This document shows, piece by piece, positions 6,282 through 13,641 of a DNA stretch of 64,000 nt; the first letter of the stretch is position 1; each line of letters begins with the position of its first letter. The stretch spans positions 1 to 64,000 of the forward strand of contig CACYTF010000001.1 of assembly GCA_902777335.1 (NCBI GenBank), in the 5' to 3' direction. The position numbers and the translations under genes are program-made. The notes beneath the pieces are model-generated. The model did not search any database. It saw only the letters and a program-made list of their open reading frames with translations, and was not told where the DNA came from. Source of the DNA: an uncultured Eubacteriales bacterium. GTDB lineage: Bacteria; Bacillota; Clostridia; Christensenellales; Aristaeellaceae.

Positions 6282-8126
6282 ATGCAATATCAACAGGAAC
6301 AGGATTATACGAAAAAGCTGGACGCCGGGCTGTGGCGGCGGCTGATCGGGTACATGAAGCCCTATCACAAGCACCTGATCGCCATCATGGCCACGATGGC
6401 CGTCAGCGCGCTGTGCGACACGATCTTCCCGCTGCTCACCCGCGAGGCCATCGACACCTTCATCACCGGCGGCAAAACGGGCAGCCGCGCCTGGTTCGTG
6501 CTGCGCTACGCGGGCACGCTGCTATTGCAGACGGTGTGCATATTCACCTTCATCCGGCTGTGCGGCAAGGCCGAGCTGGGCATCAACCGCCACATCCGCA
6601 AGCTGGCCTTCCACAAGCTGGAGGAGCTCTCCTTCTCCTACTACGACCAGACTCCGGTCGGCTTCATCATCTCCCGCATGACCAGCGACACCTCGCGCCT
6701 GGGCGAGACCGTGGCCTGGGGCCTGGTGGACCTGTTCTGGTCCGGCTTCTACATACTGATCACCACCGTGGCGATGCTGATGCTCGACGTGCGCATGGCG
6801 CTGTTGGTGCTCAGCGTGATGCCGGTGATCGCGGTGGCCGCCATCTGGTTCCAGAAGCGTATACTCTCCAGCTACCGCGAGGTGCGCAAGACCAACTCCC
6901 AGATCACCGGCGCGTTCAACGAGGGCATCATGGGCGCCAAGACCAGCAAGACGCTGGTGCGCGAGGCGGCCAACTGCCAGGAGTTCTCGGTGCTGACCGG
7001 CAAGATGCGCTCCTCGTCGATACGGGCGGCGGTGCTCAGCGCGCTGTTCTACCCCATCGTGATCTCCCTGGGCTCCGTCGCCACGGCCATGGTGCTGCGG
7101 CGGGGCGGCGCCGAAGTGTTCAGCGCGAAGGGCTGGGTGACCGTGGGCACGCTGGCGGCCTTCGTGCAGTACTCCACCGGCATATTCGAGCCCATCAGCA
7201 GCATCGCGCGGATATTCGCGGACCTGCAGTCCAGCCAGGCCGCCGCCGAGCGCGTGGTGAGCATGCTGGAGACCGAGCCGGAGATCTTCGACACGCCCGA
7301 GGTCGTCGAGCAGTTCGGCGACAGCTTCAACCCGAAGCGGGAGAACTGGCCGGACATCCGCGGCGACATCGAATTCGACCACGTGTCCTTCCACTATTCC
7401 ACCGGCGAGGAGGTGCTGGACGACTTCTGCCTGAAGGTGAAGGCGGGCCAGACCGTGGCGCTGGTGGGCGAGACCGGCAGCGGCAAGAGCACCATCGTGA
7501 ACCTGGTGTGCCGCTTCTACGAGCCCACCTCCGGCGTGATCCGCATCGACGGCGTGGACTACAGGCAGCGCAGCATACTGTGGCTTCAGGACCACCTGGG
7601 CTACGTGCTGCAGCAGCCCCACCTGTTCTCCGGCACCATCCGCGAGAACATACGGTTCGGGCGGCTGGACGCCACCGACCGGGAGATCGAAGCCGCCTGC
7701 CGCGCCGTGGACGCGGAGGACTTCATACTGAAGCTGGAGAAGGGCTACGACACCGAGGTCGGCGAGGGCGGCAACCGACTGTCCACCGGCCAGAAGCAGC
7801 TGATCTCCTTTGCCCGGGCGCTGATCGCCAAGCCCGCGATATTCGTATTGGACGAGGCCACCAGCTCCGTGGACACCCAGACCGAGCAGAAGCTGCAGGC
7901 CGCCATCTCGGTGGCCCTCACCGGCCGCACCAGCTTCATCATCGCCCACCGGCTGTCCACCGTGCGCAGCGCCGATCTGATCCTCGTGATCCGCGACGGC
8001 AAAATCACCGAACAGGGCACCCACGCGGAGCTTCTGAAGCAAAAGGGCTATTACTACACGCTCTACGCCAACCAGTTCCGCGAGGAGGGCGAAAAGCGCA
8101 GTTGGGAGGCGCTGGCGGAGGTGTAA
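6282..8126 (+). CDS. ABC exporter half-transporter, catalytic subunit (BmrD/TM288-like)
   Basis: 614 aa, 17 nt after the first subunit, with a modest AGG ribosome site. Exporter transmembrane domain (about 20-335), then the NBD: Walker A GETGSGKST (396-404), a degenerate signature LSTGQ (500-504), and Walker B VLDEATSSVD with catalytic glutamate E525. The motif pattern is complementary to the upstream subunit. The competent site uses this protein's Walker motifs with the partner's LSGGQ; the degenerate site uses the partner's Asp with this LSTGQ. The two proteins should therefore work as an obligate heterodimer. The operon ends in the palindromic terminator just downstream. Confidence 0.9.
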   Translation: MQYQQEQDYTKKLDAGLWRRLIGYMKPYHKHLIAIMATMAVSALCDTIFPLLTREAIDTFITGGKTGSRAWFVLRYAGTLLLQTVCIFTFIRLCGKAELGINRHIRKLAFHKLEELSFSYYDQTPVGFIISRMTSDTSRLGETVAWGLVDLFWSGFYILITTVAMLMLDVRMALLVLSVMPVIAVAAIWFQKRILSSYREVRKTNSQITGAFNEGIMGAKTSKTLVREAANCQEFSVLTGKMRSSSIRAAVLSALFYPIVISLGSVATAMVLRRGGAEVFSAKGWVTVGTLAAFVQYSTGIFEPISSIARIFADLQSSQAAAERVVSMLETEPEIFDTPEVVEQFGDSFNPKRENWPDIRGDIEFDHVSFHYSTGEEVLDDFCLKVKAGQTVALVGETGSGKSTIVNLVCRFYEPTSGVIRIDGVDYRQRSILWLQDHLGYVLQQPHLFSGTIRENIRFGRLDATDREIEAACRAVDAEDFILKLEKGYDTEVGEGGNRLSTGQKQLISFARALIAKPAIFVLDEATSSVDTQTEQKLQAAISVALTGRTSFIIAHRLSTVRSADLILVIRDGKITEQGTHAELLKQKGYYYTLYANQFREEGEKRSWEALAEV

Positions 8127-8134
8127 AACGGCAG

Positions 8135-8190
8135 ACAAACAAACCCAAAGGCAATTCCTGCGCGCAGGAATTGCCTTTGGGTTTGTTTGT
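8135..8190. terminator. 56-bp perfect palindrome, bidirectional terminator
   Basis: Two 28-nt arms (8135-8162 and 8163-8190) are exact reverse complements with no spacer. The ends read ACAAACAAACCC and GGGTTTGTTTGT, giving T-rich tails on both strands. It lies between the convergent ABC operon and the cytidine deaminase gene, whose stop is at 8197. Confidence 0.85.
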
Positions 8191-8196
8191 ACAGTC

Positions 8197-8613
8197 TCAG
8201 CGCTTCGCGACGCCCGGCTGTATCCACCATTCAGGCGTCAGTTCGCCCAGCGTCATCTCCCGGCCCGTCTCGTTGTCCATCAGTATGCGAACGGAGGGAT
8301 AATCGTTTGGCATCAGCTGGACCATCAGCTCGCGGCAGGCCCCGCAGGGCGCGCCGCTTTTGCCGTCCGGCATCACCGCCAGCACCCGGTCGATTTGATG
8401 CTCGCCGTTGGTCAGCATGTTGAATATGGCGTTGCGCTCGGCGCAGACGCCCAGCGTGGAGCAGGTGTCCACGCACACGCCGGTGTAGATTCTTCCTGAC
8501 TTCGACCGCACCGCCGCGGCCACCTCGCCGCAGCTGACATAATCGGAGACCGCCCGCCCCCGGCGCACAGCCGCCGCCGCCTCGAGCATCTCTGTCCAGA
8601 TATGATCCAACAT
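8197..8613 (-). CDS. Cytidine deaminase family protein
   Basis: 138 aa, the usual length of homotetrameric Zn-dependent cytidine deaminases. The zinc and catalytic motifs are CAERNA (C57, E59) and PCGACRE (C90, C93). The start has GGAGG upstream. It would deaminate cytidine/deoxycytidine to uridine/deoxyuridine in pyrimidine salvage. The Cys-Ala-Glu ligand set and the WW near the C-terminus also fit the blasticidin-S-deaminase-like subgroup, so the substrate is not fixed. It is monocistronic, with a TATACT -10 near 8650 on the minus strand but no clear -35. Confidence 0.85.
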   Translation of the reverse strand: MLDHIWTEMLEAAAAVRRGRAVSDYVSCGEVAAAVRSKSGRIYTGVCVDTCSTLGVCAERNAIFNMLTNGEHQIDRVLAVMPDGKSGAPCGACRELMVQLMPNDYPSVRILMDNETGREMTLGELTPEWWIQPGVAKR

Positions 8614-8730
8614 CGTCTTTCCTCCAATGTGTCATGACGGAGTGTTGAAAGTATAGAGAATAATGGATAGAAGACATATACCACGAACTGCAGGATTACG
8701 AAAACCTGTTCGGAACCGACAGATAGTACA

Positions 8731-8765
8731 GATGAAGGGGAACGACAGCATCGTTCCCCTTCATC
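8731..8765 (-). terminator. Hairpin after pheT
   Basis: A 15-bp stem (8731-8745 with 8751-8765) and 5-nt loop, starting 2 nt after the pheT stop codon. No long U-run follows, so termination efficiency is uncertain. The remainder of the gap 8614-8730 shows only the deaminase leader. Confidence 0.6.
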
Positions 8766-8767
8766 AT

Positions 8768-11158
8768 TTACGCCCTCAGCTCCGCGCCGAACTCGCCCAG
8801 CGCTTTGAGCACCTTGTCCATCGTGGCGTTGATCTCCTCGTCGGTCAGGGTGCGGTCGGGGGCGCGCAGCGTGATGGCGTAGGCCACGGACTTTTTGCCC
8901 TTGCCCAGCTTGTCGCCGCGGTAGATGTCGAACAGCTTCACGTCCTCCAGCGTCTTGGCCGCGGCCTTGCGGATGGCATCCATCATCGTGCCCGCGCCGA
9001 CATTCTCGTCCACCACGACGGCGATGTCGCGGCTGACCGACGGGAACTTGGGCAGGGGCTTTATGCCGTAGAAATCCTTCTCCAGCGGCATCAGCGCGTC
9101 CAGGTCCACCTCGGCCACGTACACGCGGCCCTTGATGTCAAAGCGCTCCGCCACGTCCGGGTGGATCTCGCCCAGCGCCGCCAGCTTCACGCCGTCCGCG
9201 CGCATCTCGGCCTTGCGGCCCGGATGGTAGTAGGCGTCGCCCGCGGCCTCGATCTGCGCGGCAACGCCGAACTTCGCCAGCAGCCACACAACGATGTTCT
9301 TCACGGTGTAGAAGTCCACGCCCTCGCCGAACGCGCCGACGCACAGCGACAGCCTCTCCTCCGGCAGCTCGCCGGCCACGCCCGTGGGCGCGAACACCTT
9401 GGACAGCTCAAACAGCATGCCGTCGGCGTTGCCCCGGTTCAGATTGGCCGCCACGGTGTTCAGCATGCTGGGCACCAGCGAGGTGCGCATCACGCTGGTA
9501 TCCTCGCCCAGCGGGTTGCGCAGCACCACGGCGTTGCGACGCGCGTCGTCCGACGCCAGGCCCAGGCTGTCGATCCAGCGCGGGCTGATGAAGGAGTAGT
9601 TCAGCACCTCGTACAGGCCCATGCCCACCAGCGCCGCCTTCACCCGGTCGGAGAACGCGGTGTGCGCGTTGCGGCGGCCCGCCATGGTCACGCCGTTCAT
9701 CAGGGTGCTGGGGATGTGGTCGTAGCCGTACATGCGCAGCACTTCTTCGCTGACGTCCGCGTCGGTCTCCATGTCCTGGCGGAAGGCGGGCACCTCGCAG
9801 TGCAGCAGCTTTCCGTCCACCAGCGTCGTGTCGATGTACAGCCGGTTCAGTATGTCCTCCATGACCTCGCCGGGCACGTCCACGCCGATCCTGCGGCAGA
9901 TGCGGCCCACCTCGGCGTCGATCTCCACCGGCGGCTTGGGGTTCGGGTAGTGGTCGAACGCGCCGGGCACGACCCTGCCGCACTCCAGCATGTTCACCAG
10001 CATGCAGGCGCGCTCCAGCGCCTCCATGGCAGTATCGGCGCACACGCCCTTCTCGAAGCGCCCGGAGGACTCGGTGCGAATGCCCAGCTTCCTGGCGGTG
10101 ACGCGGTTGTTGGCCCGCTCGAAGGCCGCGCACTCAAACAGCACGCTGGAGGTGTCTTCCACGATCTCCGATTCCTCGCCGCCCATGATGCCGGCAAGGC
10201 CCGTGGCGTTCTGCTTGTCCGCGATGACCAGCATGCTCTCGTCCAGCACGTGCTCCTTGCCGTCCAGCGTGGTCAGGTGCTCGCCGGGATGGGCGCGGCG
10301 CACCACGATGGTCTGGTCCTTCACCTTGGACAGGTCGAAGGCGTGCATCGGGTGGCCGGTCTCCAGCATCACGAAGTTGGTGATGTCCACGATGTTGTTG
10401 ATGGGCCGCACGCCCGCGCCGTACAGGTATTCCCGCATCCACTTCGGGGACGGGCCGATCTTCACGTCGGTGATGACCCGGGCGCAGTAGCGCGGGCAGG
10501 TCTCGTCGTCCAGCACCTGCACCTTCGCGTAGTCGTCAAACGTGCCCGCGCCCGTCTCCTCGACGGCGATCTCCGGCATCACGAAATGCTCCTCCAGCAC
10601 GGCGGACGACTCGCGGGCCAGGCCCCATACGCTCAGGCAGTCGGGGCGGTTGGCCAGTATCTCGAAGTCCACGATGTCGTCGCCCAGGCCGAACACCTCT
10701 TTCACGTCGGTGCCGGGCTTCACGTCCTCGAAGATCTCGATGATGCCCGCGTCCCCGATGTTGGGGTACAGCCCCGCCGGCACGTCCAGCTCCGGGCCGG
10801 AGCACAGCATGCCGCAGGACACCTCGCCGCGCATCTTGCTCTTTTTGATCTTGCCGCCTGGCAGGTGCGCGCCGTCCAGCGCCGCAGCCACCCGCATGCC
10901 CGCGTGCACGTTGGGCGCGCCGCAGACGATCTGGATCGGCTCCGCCTGGCCCACGTCCACCATGCACAGGTGCAGGTGGTCGGAATTCGGGTGATCGACG
11001 CAGGACACCACGTAGCCCACGACCACGTTGTCGAACTGCGCGCCGGTCTTGTCGACGCCCTCGACGCCGGTGCCGGTCATCACCATGCGGGAGGCGTATT
11101 CCTCCGCGGTCATGTGGATGTCCACATATTCCTTCAGCCATTTCATTGGCACTTTCAT
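8768..11158 (-). CDS. pheT: Phenylalanyl-tRNA synthetase beta subunit
   Basis: 796 aa, the usual length. The N-terminus MKVPMKWLKEYVDI is typical. An EMAP/OB-type tRNA-binding domain (about 40-150) is followed by the B3/B4 editing domain (about 210-380), the B5 domain (about 400-475), the catalytic-like core, and a C-terminal FDX-ACB domain (about 705-796, LPKFPSVSRDIAVVVDE). It forms the alpha2-beta2 enzyme that charges tRNA-Phe. It starts 17 nt after the pheS stop with GGGAGG, so the two subunits are co-transcribed. Confidence 0.97.
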   Translation of the reverse strand: MKVPMKWLKEYVDIHMTAEEYASRMVMTGTGVEGVDKTGAQFDNVVVGYVVSCVDHPNSDHLHLCMVDVGQAEPIQIVCGAPNVHAGMRVAAALDGAHLPGGKIKKSKMRGEVSCGMLCSGPELDVPAGLYPNIGDAGIIEIFEDVKPGTDVKEVFGLGDDIVDFEILANRPDCLSVWGLARESSAVLEEHFVMPEIAVEETGAGTFDDYAKVQVLDDETCPRYCARVITDVKIGPSPKWMREYLYGAGVRPINNIVDITNFVMLETGHPMHAFDLSKVKDQTIVVRRAHPGEHLTTLDGKEHVLDESMLVIADKQNATGLAGIMGGEESEIVEDTSSVLFECAAFERANNRVTARKLGIRTESSGRFEKGVCADTAMEALERACMLVNMLECGRVVPGAFDHYPNPKPPVEIDAEVGRICRRIGVDVPGEVMEDILNRLYIDTTLVDGKLLHCEVPAFRQDMETDADVSEEVLRMYGYDHIPSTLMNGVTMAGRRNAHTAFSDRVKAALVGMGLYEVLNYSFISPRWIDSLGLASDDARRNAVVLRNPLGEDTSVMRTSLVPSMLNTVAANLNRGNADGMLFELSKVFAPTGVAGELPEERLSLCVGAFGEGVDFYTVKNIVVWLLAKFGVAAQIEAAGDAYYHPGRKAEMRADGVKLAALGEIHPDVAERFDIKGRVYVAEVDLDALMPLEKDFYGIKPLPKFPSVSRDIAVVVDENVGAGTMMDAIRKAAAKTLEDVKLFDIYRGDKLGKGKKSVAYAITLRAPDRTLTDEEINATMDKVLKALGEFGAELRA

Positions 11159-11175
11159 GATTCAACGCCTCCCCT

Positions 11176-12198
11176 TTATCGATACTGCGTCAGGAACCGC
11201 AGGTCGTTTTCGTACAGGTACCGCAGATTCGGTATGTTGTACTTCAGCAGGGCGATGCGCTCCACGCCCATGCCGAAGGCAAAGCCGGAATACTTTTTGC
11301 TGTCGATGCCGCACATCTCAAGCACCTTCGGGTTCACCATGCCCGCGCCCAGCACCTCGATCCAGCCGGTGCCCTTGCACATGCGGCAGCCCTCGCCCTT
11401 GCAGTTGGCACAGGTCAGGTCCACCTCGGCGGAGGGCTCCGTGAACGGGAAGAAGGACGGGCGGAAGCGGGTGCGTATGCCCTCGCCGTACATCTGGCGG
11501 GCGAACTCGTCCAGGGTGCCCTTCAGATCGCCCATGGTGATGTTCTCGTCGATCACCAGGCCCTCCATCTGGTGGAACACCGGGCTGTGGGTGGCGTCCG
11601 CCTCGTCGGCGCGGTACACCCGGCCGGGGCAGATCACGCGGATGGGCGGCTTGCGGGTGGTCATGATGCGGGCCTGCACCGGGGACGTGTGGGTGCGCAG
11701 CACGATGTTGTCGTCCACGTAGAACGTGTCCTGGGCGTCGCGGGCCGGATGGTTCTTGGGCAGGTTCAGAAGCTCGAAGTTGTAGTGGTCATACTCCACC
11801 TCGGGCCCTTCCACCACCTCGTAGCCCATGCCAACGAAGATCTCCACCATCTTTGAAAGAGCGATGTTCATCGGGTGCAGCGATCCGGCGCTGCGCGCGG
11901 GGCCGGGCAGGGTGACGTCGATGGCCTCGGCGGCGAGCCGCGCGGCCTTTTCCCTCTCCGCCAGCTCCTTGGCCCGCGCCTCCAGCCTGTCCTCCAGCGC
12001 GGCGCGCACGTCGTTGACCAGCTGGCCCATCTTCGGCCGCTCCTCCGGCGGCAGCTTGCCCATGCCGCGCAGCAGCGCGGTGAGCTCGCCCTTCTTGCCC
12101 AGCACGCCCACGCGAATCTGCTCCAGCGCGGAGGTCGCGCGGGCCTCCTCGATGTTGTTCAGCACGCGCTCGCGAATTTCACGAAGCATCTTTTCCAT
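11176..12198 (-). CDS. pheS: Phenylalanyl-tRNA synthetase alpha subunit
   Basis: 340 aa from ATG 12198. An in-frame ATG 24 nt upstream (12222) lacks a ribosome site, whereas GAGGAG precedes 12198, and MEKMLREIRERVLNNIEEA aligns with the usual PheS start. An N-terminal coiled coil (about 1-85) is followed by the class II catalytic core, with motif 2 around FHQMEGLVID and motif 3 FGMGVERIALL. It binds ATP and phenylalanine. A minus-strand TATAAT lies at 12246-12251 with only a poor -35 (TTGTAA, 20-nt spacing). No T-box or Phe-leader is evident in the short gap to 12303. Confidence 0.96.
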   Translation of the reverse strand: MEKMLREIRERVLNNIEEARATSALEQIRVGVLGKKGELTALLRGMGKLPPEERPKMGQLVNDVRAALEDRLEARAKELAEREKAARLAAEAIDVTLPGPARSAGSLHPMNIALSKMVEIFVGMGYEVVEGPEVEYDHYNFELLNLPKNHPARDAQDTFYVDDNIVLRTHTSPVQARIMTTRKPPIRVICPGRVYRADEADATHSPVFHQMEGLVIDENITMGDLKGTLDEFARQMYGEGIRTRFRPSFFPFTEPSAEVDLTCANCKGEGCRMCKGTGWIEVLGAGMVNPKVLEMCGIDSKKYSGFAFGMGVERIALLKYNIPNLRYLYENDLRFLTQYR

Positions 12199-12303
12199 AA
12201 AAGCCACACTCTCCTCAAACATGCTCTGTCAAAGCGAAAATTAACATTATACTATCACAGGCGATGCGGAATTACAACGGGTTCGCGGGAATTTAATGGT
12301 TCG

Positions 12304-13641
12304 TCACACCGACGCGGTCACGCCGTCGTAGTCCGCCGTCAGGGGGTCGTAGGAGCGCCTGGCCTGCACGGTGACGCCGTCCGCGGTGAAGCACAGCAGC
12401 ATGTCGAAGCCGCAGGGCGCGTCGCCCGCGGCGTGGACCCGCAGCCGCAGCAGCCCCGGCGCGGCCCAGCCGGACTTGACGATGGCGGGCACCCCGGGCC
12501 AGCCGGGGTAGGGCGCTTCGATGTCCGCGCCCGGCATAAAGGGCAGCTCGATGCTCCCCCGGGCGTTCTCGTAGCGCAGAAAGCCGTCCGACAGGCTGAG
12601 CCGCCTGAGCCCCAGGGCGTTGCCCTCCGGGAACCGGTATTCCCCCGCGCGCGCCACGGCGAAGGCGGCGTCGTTGTCCAGCGGGCGGTTCTGAAGCGCC
12701 AGCGTCACCGGCTCCACAGGCTTCTCACCGATATGGGGGTAGATCTCCTCGAAGAAGGCGTCGTAGATGCGCTGCACGCCGTAGCCGTCCAGGCCCGTGT
12801 CGGCGATCGTGGTCAGCAGCGCCCGCTTTTCAGGGCACACCACCGCCAGCTGCCCGCCCAGGCCGTACATACTCCAGCCCGCCCGGGTGCGCCAGCACTG
12901 CCAGCCGTAGCCCAGGCGCTCCTCCGGGTTGAGCCGGTGGAGCGTGTCGATGTGCTTTTTCCCCATCTGCCCGGTAAACCAGCCGGGCACGACGCCCCGG
13001 CCGCCGTCCATCAGGCACTGGGTCACGGCGTGCAGCTCCTCCAGGGACATGCACAGCCCCGTGCCGCCCTGGCAGCAGCCCGACGGGTCCTTCAGCCAGT
13101 ACCGCTCCCCCGTCAGGCCCAGGGGGGCAAACAGCCGGGCGTTCAGAAAGTCCATCACCTGGGCCCCGCTGAGCCGCGCCACCAGCTCCGCCAGCACCTG
13201 GGAGCAGGAGGTGTCGTAGTGGAACACCGTGCCCGGGGCGTGGGTGGGCGCGGCGGTGAAGAACGTCCTGGCCCAGCATTCATCCACGCCCTCCCGGTAG
13301 GTGGCGTTCGGATAGCAGGTCGCCATGCGCAGCATGTCCCTTATCGTCAGCGCCGAAAGCCACGGGCTGGGGTTCTCGGGCATCCAGTCTTCAAAATAGC
13401 GGGCGATGGCATCGTCCAGGCTCAGCTTTCCGTCCTCCGCCAGCATGCCGATGGCGATGGCGGTCATGGTCTTGCTGACGGAGTACATGCGGTGGGGCCG
13501 GTCCAGCCGGAAGGGCGCGTAGACCCCCCGGACCGCCTCAACGCCGTCCACCGACAGCATGAAGCCGTGCATGTTCACATCCTCCCGGTACAGCCGCGCC
13601 GCGAAGGCGCGCGCCCGGTCGGCCAGCGTGTATTGCGTCAT
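12304..13641 (-). CDS. Class C beta-lactamase-fold serine hydrolase
   Basis: 445 aa from ATG 13641 (AGGAGG upstream); a longer frame exists but has no better start. The SxxK nucleophile motif is SVSK (S54, K57) in RMYSVSKTM, and a Tyr follows in FHYDTSCSQ, as in esterase-type members of the family. There is no signal peptide, so it should act in the cytoplasm, unlike true beta-lactamases. Its start overlaps the stop of the upstream pectin-esterase gene by ATGA, indicating translational coupling. A role as a carbohydrate esterase in the same oligosaccharide pathway is inferred from context. Confidence 0.8.
   Translation of the reverse strand: MTQYTLADRARAFAARLYREDVNMHGFMLSVDGVEAVRGVYAPFRLDRPHRMYSVSKTMTAIAIGMLAEDGKLSLDDAIARYFEDWMPENPSPWLSALTIRDMLRMATCYPNATYREGVDECWARTFFTAAPTHAPGTVFHYDTSCSQVLAELVARLSGAQVMDFLNARLFAPLGLTGERYWLKDPSGCCQGGTGLCMSLEELHAVTQCLMDGGRGVVPGWFTGQMGKKHIDTLHRLNPEERLGYGWQCWRTRAGWSMYGLGGQLAVVCPEKRALLTTIADTGLDGYGVQRIYDAFFEEIYPHIGEKPVEPVTLALQNRPLDNDAAFAVARAGEYRFPEGNALGLRRLSLSDGFLRYENARGSIELPFMPGADIEAPYPGWPGVPAIVKSGWAAPGLLRLRVHAAGDAPCGFDMLLCFTADGVTVQARRSYDPLTADYDGVTASV

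Noticed and set aside
12199..12303. T-box leader upstream of pheS
   Set aside because: The gap is about 80-100 nt, with no T-box sequence or terminator.
12304..13641. Antibiotic-resistance beta-lactamase
   Set aside because: No signal peptide, and the gene is coupled to pectin esterases; the fold is shared by many esterases.
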